Notes: generated by a model from the letters alone, not told the origin. A stretch of 64,000 nucleotides of DNA from Aphrocallistes beatrix (GCA_963281255.1 OY725490.1:2728001-2792000); one strand, 5' to 3'. Counted from the first letter of the stretch, positions 9,701 through 21,057 are shown. Numbers and translations: made by a program.

Positions 9701-12436
9701 TATAAAGGAAAAACCCCAAAATAATTTTGATTAAGTGACTCCAGGCGCCCGCAGGGTGACTCTGCGGACACGCAGTGTCCGCAAGCCGCGCAGCGCAAGC
9801 AAGCGAAGCGTGCTTGTGTAAAATAAAATGTAATATAATCAGGTTTTACTCAATCAACCGAGATTTTGTAAACTTCTCTGATGATATTGTACCAAATAAA
9901 CGAGATAGATTGGCACAGTTAATTAAAAACTTTTTAAAAAACGTAACTAACAGATCTACACTTGCATAAGTGTCTAGTAGTATATGCCTGTGGTATAATA
10001 ATAGCTACGATTTAATTGTAATGCATAATTGAGAGCAAGTAAAGCACAGTTGTGACATGTACCATTCTATCCACAGGTGGCCATCATAATAGCACTTGCT
10101 ATCTACAAGTACATAGAGTTCCGAGGGGCTGAGAAGGAGTGGGGAGATGGGATGCGGAGTCTGACTAGAGAGACTGCGAGGCTGGCTCTCCTCAAACTGC
10201 CCCAGGGACAAGCGCATAGCAGGAACTGGAGACCTCAGATTCTAGTGCTCATCAGCCCGGATGAAGATTACATGCCGAAAGAGAACAACCTCCTTGCATT
10301 CACCAGTCAGCTGAAAGCAGGAAAAGGTAGATGTCAATGTGTAGTATATTGTTATGATAATTTATAAAAACTAATTTCGTTTATTCAATAATTAACGTGA
10401 GTTAGATATACATACATACCAACATCCCGTTTTTACAAAATAAAATCACGATTATGTCCGAGTTTTTTAAAATTCCATGTAGTATAATCTTTTATACTGT
10501 GTCTGCCATGTCCCGCGAAATTTTACTTTTATCATTATTCAAGTTGACGTGTATATATACAGAATAGTGCATATAAACAGACATGTATTGCAGTTAAATC
10601 CGTTACTATGTTGGGATATACTAATATTATTTAATAATCTAAATTGCTAGGTCTGATAATGGTGTCCAGTGTGATACTGGGTGAGTACAAGGACCATGTT
10701 GCAGAGGTGCAGGCAGCTACACAGACTCTGAAACGGCTCATGTCTGAGAATAAGATCCAGGGATTCTGCCAAGTGATCGCAGCCAGACAGGTGGATGAGG
10801 GCATCTCGTACCTCCTGCAGGCTAGCGGCCTAGGAGGCTTGAAGCATAACACCGTGTTGCTAGCCTGGCCCGAATCTTGGAAAAACCGGGAAACTTATCG
10901 GCAGTTCATCAATACAGTGCGTATGGCTGCTGCTTCTAGAATCGCGCTTATGGTCACGAAAGGGATTGGGTACGAATGTTTTCAACGCTTTTTCTAACTC
11001 TAATGTCTAAACTGAAATTTTATTTGTGTTATTGTTTATTGTAGGAGGTTTCCTGATGATAGCAACACTAAGGTTAAGGGCTATATTGATATATGGTGGA
11101 TAGTGCACGACGGAGGATTACTGATGTTGATGCCATTTCTGTTGAAAAAGCACAAAGTATGGAGACAATGCAAACTGAGAATATTTACAGTTGCTCAGGT
11201 ATGCAAAGTACATACATGCCAACTCTGCGAGGAAAAAAGCGGGACATAAGTAGTGCCTACTTGCCAACTGTCCCGGGTTTTTTCACTCCTTTATTGAGCT
11301 AATTTTCTCGAATGTCCCGCTTTTTTTTACTCATGTATAATACTTTTCTATTGCGTCCCGCCATGTCCCGCGAAATTCAACGCTGCGTCCCGTTTTTATC
11401 ATAGCTCGGGTTGGCATGTATGGTGTGTTTTAGCGGAACATTGAGTTATTTAGTGGGCAATTCTACTTTTTGGAACTTTTTCGCGAGACATTACTTTCAA
11501 CATGTCCAAGAAAGCGGGGCGTCCCGCCAAAAACGGGACAGTTGGCAAGTATGATAGTGATATAGTATACAAAACCTGCCCTCTCCTGTGTGTGATTATC
11601 TGTGCCATCAGGAAGAAGACAACATAATCCAGATGAAGAAGGACTTGCTGCAGTTCCTGTACCAGGTCCGCATCTCCGCTAAAGTGTTCATCATAGAGAT
11701 GCCAGACTCCGACATCTCCGCGTACACGTACGAGCGCACGATGGTGATGGAGGAGAGACAGCGGATGCTGCAGCAGATAAAGCTGTCCAGACGGGAGAGA
11801 CGTGGGAACATACAGGACGTGGTGGACTACTCGCATCGGAAAGGCGCCTCTCACTCTCCTCCGTCCCGCGACAAGATCGCCTACCGCCCGACCTGGTCCA
11901 GCATCATCACTCCGTTCTCCCAGTCGAGAGAGATGGAGGCGACTCCTCAGTTGGACGGGATGGAGCAAGACGTGTCGGCAGAGCCGAGTTGTGTCACCTC
12001 CAAAGCTGAGTCGGATTCGAACGGAAATGGAGCAGCGGTTCCCGTTGAGAAGGAGTCCGTGTCTCGGTTTGAGATCCACGAGACGGAGGAAGAGAAACCG
12101 CCAGCCGCAGTCTCTGTCTCTCCCTCCAATCCGGTGAACGACTGGGTTGAGTTGTCCAGCGAGAAGAAAGTGAGTTTCTTGTCCAGAGAGAGCGTGTCGC
12201 AGCTGCCAGAGCCTAGCACGAACAACCTGCGTCGAATGAACACGTCCGTCCGTCTGAACGAGTTGATCGTGGAGAGGTCCCATGGCGCGAAGCTGGTAGT
12301 GATCAACCTGCCCTCTCCCCCCGACAGGCGCCACGAGGAGGAGAGCTATATGGCGTTTCTAGAGGTGTTGACTGAAGGGTTGGATCGTGTTTTAATGATT
12401 CGGGGAGGAGGCAACGAGGTCGTCTCAATATTCTGA
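3757..12436 (+). CDS. Electroneutral K-Cl cotransporter (SLC12A4-7 / KCC family), complete, 11 exons
   Basis: Exports K+ with Cl- across the plasma membrane for cell-volume and chloride control. Coding exons, joined in phase by GT-AG introns: 3757-4059, 4723-4968, 5260-5532, 6132-6342, 6524-6881, 7429-7682, 8591-8931, 10077-10326, 10651-10969, 11045-11198, 11612-12436. The product is about 1177 residues, slightly longer than vertebrate KCCs. Diagnostic motifs are [20 protein letters not shown] (TM1), [40 protein letters not shown] and GAEKEWGDG. The cytosolic tail carries [12 protein letters not shown] and [11 protein letters not shown] and ends [20 protein letters not shown]. The extracellular loop in exon 5 has NSSSS, NNRT and NGT glycosylation sites, the large loop position typical of KCC rather than NKCC. 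Introns 2-10 hold several MITEs. KCC1-4 subtype cannot be assigned. Confidence 0.95.
4489..4649. mobile_element. MITE with TGCAAC/GTTGCA-rich inverted ends, KCC intron 1
   Basis: Begins aaggctccata and ends tgtatggcggcctt. Inside are repeated inverted pieces of the form atacacgatgcaac and gttgcatcgtgtat. The same family recurs as a minimal hairpin at 49884-49930 and a divergent copy near 35180-35396. Confidence 0.6.
5717..5904. mobile_element. pogo/Tigger-like MITE, KCC intron 3
   Basis: Inverted ends cagtcaggatcgctattatg and cataataagcgaacctgactg, flanked by TA on each side (5715-5716 and 5905-5906). CAGT ends with a TA target and the TCGCTTAT-type terminal motif resemble pogo-class Tc1/mariner elements. 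At 188 bp it is non-coding. A sister copy is at 34583-34766. Confidence 0.75.
7705..8180. mobile_element. Foldback/MITE-like element with internal short repeats, KCC intron 6
   Basis: Outer ends tgggaggcagcgtttccc and gggaaacactgttggga are imperfect inverted repeats. Inner inverted arms (about 7735-7815 and 7999-8075) contain tandem copies of gacaactcgcaac and its complement gttgcgagttgtc. About 475 bp, non-coding. I did not find a clear target duplication. Confidence 0.6.
8460..8529. repeat. 70-bp near-perfect palindrome, KCC intron 6
   Basis: Arms agagtaacattta / taaatgttactct and gtaattccgcggatc / gatccgcggaattac fold on each other around a 10-base loop (ttggagagtg). A minimal hairpin element, or a strong secondary structure within the intron. 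Confidence 0.75.
9033..9817 (+). mobile_element. Helentron-like non-autonomous element, KCC intron 7 (copy 1)
   Basis: Starts tcttatatattaaaatgcta, followed by a T run, tttgtccgaattgattgaag and a gtgaaaatttgcatg block. From family knowledge this is the style of Helentron/Helitron2 5' regions. The 3' end has a perfect hairpin (tgcggacac gca gtgtccgca) and then a GC-rich tail (cgcagcgcaagcaagcgaag) closing in gcttgt. The interior holds two tandem copies of a block containing caacggttgacatggggttt. A near-identical copy is at 38659-39432. No replicase is encoded. Confidence 0.65.
11211..11553. mobile_element. Cluster of overlapping MITE ends, KCC intron 10
   Basis: catacatgccaac (11211) is matched by its exact complement gttggcatgtatg (11410-11422). 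A second pair, acttgccaactgtcccg (11260) and cgggacagttggcaagt (about 11534-11550), partly overlaps it. The interior is rich in cgggac and gtcccgc words. Related words occur at 10410-10520 and 40183-40257. It looks like two related MITEs whose ends interlock. Confidence 0.5.
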
Positions 12437-13476
12437 ATAATTTCCCTCAGAAATCTTTGTAATGGAATGTACAGAAGTGTGTTTCTAACTTTCCTAGTTT
12501 TATTTCTATTCATGATTTCTTTTGTTGAGATAATTTATGTTTGTTCAACATTATTCTGTTTCCTCTTCCAAATAAATAAGATTGTTGGATTAGTTAACCA
12601 TGTACAGATATATCCAAGTTGCAATATGAGACAATTACTCATAAACAAATGCATATATACTACTGTCTTGTAGGAACAAAATACTAATATTAACTTGTGC
12701 ACTCTCTGTTTCTAAACAAGTTATTATGTATATGATACGTTTACTAAGAATCTGTTCCATTCATACCAACTTTCCAGTTTGTGTATGTATGTGTATGTCC
12801 ATATTTTTAATACCTCCACTGCAAAGATTTGTTTAAAGATATAAATAAAATCTCGACGACTAATTTAGGGTATTTGACAATATAGAATCCGAATTTTGCA
12901 TTTTGAAAGTAATAATACGAGAATTTTATGAGTTATAAACATATTGATATATACATATCTTCACACCTTTGAAAATTCTTATTTTAAGCTGAAAACGCTA
13001 AGGAGTTCTCTAAGAGTAATTATTAATACAGGGTATTTCAAAGTGTACACAAAATCCGTCTTTCGCACTTGAAAGTAATAATGTTAATATTTATTGAGTT
13101 ATTGACATGTTCTGAATTGATTGACATTCCATGGTGCCTGCAGGGGACTTTGCGAATACCAAGTGTTCGCTAAAAGTGCCCAGAAGCACGCTTGTTATCT
13201 CATATATTTATATTTTTTATGCAACGAAGAATATAGTTTCGTTTTATCTGTGTTCGTGTTAGCCGAGATTTCGTTGACTGTGTTTCATTAAATTATGCAC
13301 GTTATACCGTAAACACCTTTTTGTGTCGCTTATCATCAACTCATCTTCCTATTTCGTTTTGCAATGTCTTGAATCTTGTCTCATATACTTATATTGTTTA
13401 TGCAAACCATTAACCACAGACATTTGTAAATAATTTTGTCTTAATTTAGTTTTCTCTTTTATGACCCAAATATGTA
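12437..13476. other. KCC 3' flank and intergenic repeat debris
   Basis: Contains likely KCC 3' UTR with AATAAA-type signals (near 12571 and 12843). A decayed Helentron-like 3' end lies at about 13115-13195 (tgcaggggactttgcg ... agcacgcttgttatc). No protein-coding signal recognised. Confidence 0.55.
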
Positions 13477-14834
13477 TGTAGTCTGTAACATAATTATTGA
13501 GAATCATTAAAATACTGTACAAACACACGTTCATGCGAATATCTTCTAGTCGTTTGAATATATTGTTAACAACATGCCAATAACTAATAATTAATCGGAA
13601 AACCGCCTGATTCTATCACTAACTGGCACCTGCGTGGCATGGAATCACAGTATGGCTTGAGAAATTCAGGGTTTATGTTTGACCATACGATCTCGAGTTT
13701 TTCTCTCAGTTCGGAAATTGTCCTGGGAGCTAGTTTTATGAGTTCTCGTTTAACCCATCCGAAAACATTCTCAATCGGGTTGAGGTCAGGGCTCTGCGAA
13801 GGCCATGGTAGATGGTTTGGGATATTTTGGGACAAAAATTCCTGGACAACCTTCGAAGTGTGTTTTGGGTCATTATCCATGACTAGACGCCATTCATTTT
13901 GGTGAAAGACCTCTTTTTAGACCTCTTGGGTTAACAGATGCCCATCTAGGATGGTAATAAACATTTGGCTGTTCATATTATCAGTAAAGATGGAGAGAGG
14001 AAACGTCCCCATTGAGCTAAATCCTGCCCAAACATTAATTTTGGGGGTATGTTTAGTCGTTGGAGCTGTTCTTTTTGTGTCGGATTTTGTCCACATTTTA
14101 ATCCTTCCTCGAGACAACCAAATCGACATTTCATCGGTATAAACAGTCTTATACCATGCTTTTTTTGGGTACTTATGCTTCTTTGCCCATTGAACTCTCG
14201 CAAGCCGATTTTTCTCGCTCACCATTGGTCTGTTGGTCGGATATTTTTTAGTATAGTTGAGATCTTTCATCGCTCGCCAGACAGTTTCATGAGAAGGTTT
14301 CCCGGGGACAAGATTAGCCAAAGTACGTAAAGAGAGATAAGGCTTACGTCTGATCTGTTGGGAAATGCTTTTTCGGATAGATAATCTCAGTTTAGACGGT
14401 CTCCCAGCACCCTTACGATGTTCTAAACCAATGTTGTCTTGTTTTCTAGATTTCACCCTATAAACCGTGGCAACGCTTACGCCCAACTTCCGTGATATCT
14501 CTTTTACAGATAAACCGGAGTTGTTCAATAGTGTTTCTATTTGAGTTCTCTTTAGTTTTTTACTCATGGTAGGCAGTATTACTAGCTAAATCATTGACAG
14601 GAAAAAGATAAAAGTTAAACATGCAAAAAATTAAGAAAATGATGACGTCATCATTTAATTTGAGCTTGTATTATTAGCAAAAAATGAAATTTTCTTTCAA
14701 TATGATCAAAATACTTCAGAAAAAAGAAGATAAAGATAAATTTGATAGAAAGTAAATGATAGAAGAGAGATATTTATTAAAATTGGTTCAATAAGAATTT
14801 ATAAAAATTCTCAATAATTATGTTACAGACTGTA
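13477..14834 (-). mobile_element. Tc1-family (DD34E) DNA transposon with one in-frame stop
   Basis: About 1.36 kb, bounded by inverted repeats agtctgtaacataattat (left, about 13480) and its complement (14807-14834) next to TA. The transposase is on the minus strand from ATG at 14567 to the stop at 13584, 327 residues if read through. It has a helix-turn-helix (LSVKEISRKLGVSVATVYRV), an AGRPSKL hook and the catalytic triad: D in VYTDEMSIW, D in MDNDPKHTS, and E in SPDLNPIEN. There are exactly 34 residues between the second D and the E. A single TAA at 13919-13917 interrupts an otherwise open frame between the first and second catalytic D, so the copy is probably dead, though recently. The left end differs from the right at its outermost bases. 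Confidence 0.88.
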
Positions 14835-15017
14835 TATTTAAAAGTGTGCATGTGTATTTTTATTAACATTAACAATATCCAATACCTTTATTGTGATTAG
14901 CAGATATCGCATTTCACTCCTCTTTTATAGACATACATATCGTATATACAATGTAGATATATGCAGTATGTATAATAACATTTCTTTAAAAGACAGTCTA
15001 GCATTTCATTGAATAAT
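14835..15017. other. Short spacer upstream of the NHL gene
   Basis: AT-rich, nothing recognisable. It probably contains the promoter of the NHL gene. Confidence 0.4.
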
Positions 15018-16281
15018 ATGGCGAGCGTAAAAGTGAACTTTAGAGAACAAATAAGAGAAACTAGAAAGAAGATACAAGACAGCTTCAAGCGGTCTCATGA
15101 AGCTCTACGAGTCAGAGAGAATATCCTCCTCTCTCGTGTTGAAGAAATAGAAACGGAATTTAATAAGAAGACACAAGAAATGAATGAAATGTTGGAAGCT
15201 TTGAATAGAGTTAAATCAGTTAGCTCAGATAGACTCAAGGATAATAAACTAGCAAACGCGAGAGCAGTTGTCAACTCTCTAATAGATGATGAAATTACTA
15301 AATTAAACCAATGTATATACCATGCAATAGAGTTTGAATGGGATCCTCTATTCGAAAGTGACATAGAACAACTCGGAGTATTAAGCTTAATGGTGAGTCG
15401 AACATTTCTCTCACCCGCACCTTCCCTCCTCACGTCAAACCTGTCATCCCTGACTACAAGACGAAACACCTCCCTACTGCTTACTCCTGTAAGAAACACA
15501 CAGACCAGAAAGCTCCAGGAGAATTTACTGGCCTAGAAGTCTAGCTATACACTACAAAACTGGAAATATTTACATAGCAGATGAAGACCACCATCGAGTA
15601 CAAGTGTTTAGCTGTAACGGAGACTATCTATTTATGTTTAGTGAGAAAATGAATTACCCGAGAGGAATTTGTATTTCTCTCAATAAAGTGATTGTTACAC
15701 AATACAGTGGTCATTGTATGAATGTGTACGAGCTAGGAGGTAAGCTAGTGAAGAGTGTTGGTAGTAAAGGGAGTGGAGAAGGACAATTCAAGTGTCCACA
15801 TGGTCTGGATGTCTCTGAGAGAAATAACAATATCTATGTGTGTGATCGTAATAACAATAGAGTCCAAATCTTCACAGAGGATCTCAAGTTCCATTCCATG
15901 CTAGGAATAGGAGTGTTGAAGTGTCCACGTGACGTAAAGGTTCCAAGAGACAGAGTATTGGTGCTAGATGAGAGTGATCCGTGTTTGTTTGTATTCAGTT
16001 CAGATCACGTTCTAACCAACAGACTCATAACTCGTGGTAATGCTAAACAAACAAACAGTCCATACTGCTTCGACATAGACAGAGAATATAACATCATTAT
16101 GAGTGACTGCAGTAATCACTGTGTGTATGTATTTAGTCAGGAGGGAGAGCAGATACATAAGTTTGGTAAGGAAGGTCAGGGTTTGGGAGAGTTCTATTTT
16201 CCGTATGGAATAGCACTAGATAACACAGGTCGGATCATTGTAGTGTGTTATACGGACACTGCTTGTCTGCAGATATTTTAG
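15018..16281 (+). pseudogene. Coiled-coil/NHL-repeat protein gene with two single-base frame breaks
   Basis: ATG at 15018 begins MASVKVNFREQIRETRKKIQ, a coiled-coil region of about 120 residues like the middle of TRIM/NHL proteins. At about 15385-15392 the frame must shift by one base to continue as NGESNISL ... KPVIPDYKTKHLP ... APGEFTGL. At about 15533-15537 it shifts again to read RSLAIHYKTGNIYIADEDHH, followed by an NHL beta-propeller to the stop at 16279-16281. NHL signatures include GSGEGQFKCPHGLDVS, NNNIYVCDRNNNRVQIF and GEFYFPYGIALDNTGRIIVV. No RING or B-box is present. Both breaks look like loss of one A in an A run (TTAATGG, CCTAGAAG), which fits a young pseudogene or long-read assembly errors. 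The donor-like gtgagt at 15388 could instead start a roughly 150-bp intron, but the skipped segment reads like conserved protein. Confidence 0.75.
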
Positions 16282-16391
16282 TCATCCGGTAATTCTACTA
16301 GTATACGTATATGTTTTTATATTCCTCTATTTCCTGTTTCTAGTTAAATATATTTTGTGTGTGTGTGTCTTGTGCTATATTCTACTTGTAT

Positions 16392-16867
16392 ATCTTACAA
16401 TATATATTAAAACGCTAGAAAGTTTTTTTGTTTGTCTGAATTGATTGAAGAATTGGCAAGTCATAGAGATATGAAAATTGGCATGCAGGTGTCAAATGAT
16501 ATGACTACGATTAAGTAGGTAAATATGCTAGAAACTTGATTTAAACGGTTGACATGGGGTTTTCAGGGGTGTAGATTTCGAGTAAATTTGATAATTAATT
16601 TTACTTTTGTTTACAATAGATACATAAAGTAAATCAATTACAAAAATAGGCTATAGACTAGCTTCCAACGATTGAGGTTTTTAGTGTTGTAGATTTAGAA
16701 TATTATATTTTCGCATCCAAAATTAGTCGTTGACTTTTGTCTACGATATTTATTTCATTAAAAAATTCCCAAAATAAGTTTAACTGAGTAACTGCAGGGG
16801 CCATCATGGTGACTCTGCGGACACACAGTGTCTGCTAGCCGCGCAGCGAAAGCAAGTGTTGTGCGTT
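16392..16867 (+). mobile_element. Helentron-like non-autonomous element (shorter, diverged copy)
   Basis: Starts tcttacaatatatattaaaa and contains gtttgtctgaattgattgaa, a gaaaattggcatgcaggtg block and one copy of the ggttgacatggggttttcag block. It ends with a decayed hairpin (tgcggacacacagtgtctgc) and cgcagcgaaagcaagtgttg. It ends about 60 bp before the next gene's ATG, so it may contribute promoter or 5' UTR sequence. Confidence 0.6.
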
Positions 16868-16926
16868 TTTTCTTTATTATACGTTTAAGGCCTAATTGGA
16901 ATACACTGTAGTCACGTGTAGTGTTG

Positions 16927-19900
16927 ATGGACTGGGAAGAGTTGAGGGGACAGGAAGGTCTGATTGTGAAGTGGGTGGAGAGGTACAGTGCAGTGACGCT
17001 GGTGAGTGAGAGCAAGCGGATGGGAGAGGAGGTGAGGGAGATATTCAGAGACAAGAACATGAACATGAGTGCTCTGGTGCTGAAAGCGTACAGAGTGGAG
17101 GAGTTGGTGATGAAGTGTGTCCATCAGCTGACGAGAGAGTCTCGACTGGATGAGCTGGAAGAAGCTCTCTCTCAACTACCTGACCTGGTGCCTATACTCT
17201 TTATTTAATAGTAATGTCAATATCTTATTGACACGAAGTAGTCTGATGATGATATTCCAAATAATTTGTCAGATGTTTGCGTCCTGTATTCCCAACCTCT
17301 CCTACGCGGAGCTGACTCACCACTTCCCTGCCACTTTCCCCTTCTGCTCCCGCATCATCACGAGGCTGCACAAGTCCAGACACAGACACAACCTTCCCGT
17401 CCCGATCATCGACACCATTTTCTACCAACTGTGTGTCTGGCTGTTCAGCTCCACTCTGCAGGATCAGGTAGCCGAGTGTAGACTGATTCATTTCTAATTT
17501 TAACCAGAATAATCCATTGGTGATGAGATTTCAATATTTACATCATGGGGTTGAAATTCTACGATTATATATCGATTTTCAGCTTGAGCGATTTAATTAT
17601 TTAAATACTTAGGGCATGCCTAATTTACGGATGGGGACGGCATCCCATCCCGTAAATTCGGCATCTAGATTTTCCAGGACTGTCCCGTCCCGTCCCGTAA
17701 ATTTGGCATGCCCAAATACTTATGATGTCCTAAAGCCTACAAATTTGATTTGAACTCATTCTATTGACAATTCCTTTCAATTATCGAACAATTTATATTC
17801 CTAAGTAGTTTTTGGAAATGCATATTAACGTGATTTATCTGATAAAATTGTTGCAATTGTCTACAGAATTATTCAGGATTCATTTCAGAGGTCAGAGAGT
17901 GCATAAACGCTATTCTGCTGCTAGAACCAAACTTTCTAGCGCGATTAGAGAACAAGAGAGAAGAAGTAAACTCGATTCTAGATGCTATTCAGACGGTATC
18001 CCCTACCAAGTCTATTGTTCCAGCTGTTCAGATTGAAGATCTTATCATGAAGGAGGTAGGTTGGATGCAATATTACCCCGATCCGGTGTAAGATTATAAT
18101 ATTATTAACGGTCAAGAAATGTAAAGATCGGTCCAGTTTCCTTCCGCTGCGACACTAATTTCAATGATGATAATTCGTTACTATTTCTATACAAAAGGTA
18201 AATTACAACCAGACACTATTCGACACTGCTTCTTCCAAACTGAACAAGCTATCGCAGCAGGAGATAATCTCCATTGGACAGATGCTGCACGAAGGTCTCC
18301 GTCCTTCCTTCCTGTACTCAGACGATGACTCCATCGCCGCGGACTCTCCTCTCACCTACACTCAGCTGGAAGAGAGGATTAGCTTCAGCATTTCCATGCT
18401 GACTGCTCTCAGGCCTGTCATGTCTGCGATGAAAGAGGATAAGCTCCCCAGCCTGTTCACTACTCTGAAACTCAGAGTTGAATCTGACAAGTGAGTGATG
18501 GGCCAAGTTATGATTGATAGAAGATGGAATTCTTAGAGATAATTACAGGAAAATGCGTTACATGTTACGATACAGCCAAATTTTGAGATTTAGTCAGAAA
18601 AAGAATTCTACTGTTTATTCACGATTATATATCGACAACAGATTTAGGACGAATTTAGATATACTTGTAGTACACTACTAAGTGCATAGTGAGAAAGATG
18701 GCTAGGGATTCTAAACTAATATACTTTTCCTGCTTGGAGAAAATTGTGTTTTCATGTTTTAATGTTCCCATACTCCCATATATGGTAACCTCCCCAATAG
18801 CTATTACTTTTGAAAATACAGATCTTCTAAAATTGTAAATTATCTATTTATCAATCTGTACCATCTTTTAATTAATGAAACTACTATCCTGTCTCCTTTC
18901 CATTGATTCGTATCTTCCAATTCTTTAGGGCGGCAGTCGCTCTGATAGACAAACTGTCCACGCACTCATTCGACACTCTACTGCAAGACGAGCCTATCGA
19001 GCTGATCCTGCAGAAGTACAATCAAGGCATTGAGATTCTACTCTCCATTCTCGCTAATCCAGACCTTCATAGCCAACCTGCTTACACCGAGGAAGAAAAA
19101 GGTAACACATATGAAGTACCTTTAATCTTTTAATCCAAATTATTTCCATCGTTTCACATTCATTTTGTGTTTGTATACAAGCTTTTAACTTACACATTCA
19201 TTGGCTGCCCTGAGCTCTATGCTCACAATCTTCGAGTTATTGTAACAAATTTATTATAGAATCAGATTGTGTGATTTCACCGGAACTATTCTCACACAAA
19301 CTTGCATTCCAAACTCCAACAGTCGTTGCACCACAAGATGAACGCTCATCAGTTTCCAACCCCATCACTTCTACCCCCTTGCGTGGCCCTCCTTCCATCC
19401 CATCCATCCCCTCCACAGATGAGATACGGGTCATTCACACGCCAGAGCTACAAACAGCTACTCTGCACACTATCCCCACCTCTCCATCCCAACTCACTCA
19501 GCTCGATTCCCAGTTTATCATATCAGCTTCTCCTTCTAACAGCGATACTACGCAGCAATTCAGAATTGAGAATGACAGCCTGAAAGCGAGAGTTTATAAA
19601 CTGGTATGGCTGTGTACGTATATTGAACTGTTAAATAATACAGTTATGTGAAATCGCATTTTTCCCCACCCTGCACCCCATAGGCGCCAAGTTTTGGAAA
19701 ATAAAATTAAACCTGGGAGGTTTGGCCCCCATAAAAATTTTTGAATCTTAGACGCTCAAATATCGATATACAGCTATTGTTGTCACCTAGGGAAAAGAAA
19801 ATCTCGGACTATAGTGAAATAAAAATGTAATTGGGATATGTATCTAGGCTATCTACACTCAATTAACATAATTTGGGGTTTAGTTGTAACCTATAAGTTT

Positions 19901-20856
19901 ATGTGAAGTCCTGCCATACCACAGCTTCCTCCACTGCTCCACTGCCCGACACCAGGGCCCTCCACAGGCTCTAAACCTGGGGGGTGCCGGCCCCCCAGGT
20001 ACCCACACTTGGCGCTTATGCTGCACCCCCATGGGTTTTCACCTAAATATCGATTTATTGACAAAATCACATATGTCCCAATATAGTTTAATCTGTTGCT
20101 TTTAAATCTGTGTGGTTTTAGGAAGGCAAGTTGACCAGATCCAGGACTTCCTTAATCAAGCTAAGCAACAGAGAGAAAGAACTGAAACGGCGAATCTCTT
20201 ACCTGAGCAAGAAACAGGTGCTACAAGACATGCACTTAGAAGATGTGTACGTCATCCAGCATAGGCGTAGCGAGGTTGTACTCAGATTCTCAGATCTCTA
20301 CTCGCATGAGCGACTAGACTGTCTGGATGGACTGCGAACCTTAAGCATACCACCTGACATGTCCTACATAATCCTGTTCAGTATTCTGAAGATATCCTAC
20401 CAGTGCCTTGAGTTGGAGGATAATAATATTAAGTTACAATGGAAGACTCTGTTACAGGCCACGAGTAAATCTCCAATTTCTACGCAGTCAATTGAAGATA
20501 GTATATACGCATATCTCCGTAAGGAGAATGCTATCCTGCCTAGCTTGAAGCCAGTACTGATTTCTAAAATTAAGTCTCGAATAGTAGCGGACTTCTCGGC
20601 CATATCTATCGATTTTATATCGAACTCTGAACCAACCCTGGATTACGTCAGAGCGTGTATAGAGCTGTGCTGGAGCATGCTGATACAAACTCCACAGCTG
20701 TACATTGAGTATAATGGAAATAGGTTCAATTCTGGCACACACAAACGATTCTTCACTTCTTCTGAACAAGCACAGACTATCAAACAGTTCGTCTGGCCTG
20801 TTCTATTAGAGAGAGACACTCGCCGCATCTTAAGTAAGGGATTAGTGATCACTTAG
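16927..20856 (+). CDS. MIEAP/SPATA18-type C-terminal domain protein, 7 exons
   Basis: Exons in phase: 16927-17187, 17273-17467, 17867-18055, 18198-18490, 18929-19101, 19260-19603, 20122-20856. They give about 729 residues. The last exon (residues 486-729) resembles the C-terminal domain of mitochondria-eating protein. It has a RFSDLYSHERLDCLDGL helix, a central helical stretch, SEPTLDYVRACIELCWSML, FNSGTHKRFFTSSEQ and KQFVWPVLLERDTRRILSKG, in the same order as in SPATA18. In vertebrates that protein acts in p53-linked mitochondrial quality control. Residues 1-330 are helical and unfamiliar, with FASCIPNLSYAELTHHFPAT as a possible conserved core. Exon 6 is a Ser/Thr/Pro-rich linker ending in a short coiled coil. 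The exon 1 donor (ctg|gtgcct) is weak. The family assignment rests on the tail only. Confidence 0.72.
17612..17713. mobile_element. 102-bp MITE with 9-bp target duplication, intron 2 of the MIEAP-like gene
   Basis: Ends gggcatgcctaatttacgg and ccgtaaatttggcatgccc are inverted repeats. The perfect direct repeat aaatactta flanks it (17603-17611 and 17714-17722). The duplication is long for Tc1 and suits a Mutator-like or hAT-like source. Confidence 0.8.
19679..20020. mobile_element. hAT-like MITE with perfect 8-bp target duplication, intron 6 of the MIEAP-like gene
   Basis: Ends cataggcgccaagttttgg and ccacacttggcgcttatg, flanked by ctgcaccc (19671-19678 and 20021-20028). It belongs to a family with cataggcgyc ends also present at 30268-30516 and 53070-53216. 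342 bp, non-coding, GC-richer than its surroundings. Confidence 0.85.
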
Positions 20857-21057
20857 TTTTAGACTTACTTTTCTATTTTTTTATCTTTTTGTTAGTTTTT
20901 GTTTTGTTTTCATGGTAGATTTTTAAGACATAGAATCTTGACTTTATCTCATTCATCCTAAATCACTTGTTATTGATAGATAATACAGACTGTTTTAACT
21001 TTTAATCAAATTTCTCGGTTTTTGAGTTATTCCTCTTAATCAATTAGCTAGGTGAAG

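Noticed and set aside
11450..12334. 294-codon minus-strand open frame
   Set aside because: It is antisense to the last KCC exon, has no family signal and arises from the GC-rich codon use of the true gene.
15388..15536. A 150-bp intron to explain the NHL frame break
   Set aside because: The skipped segment reads as conserved family-like protein in another frame (KPVIPDYK, APGEF), so single-base losses explain it better, though not proven.
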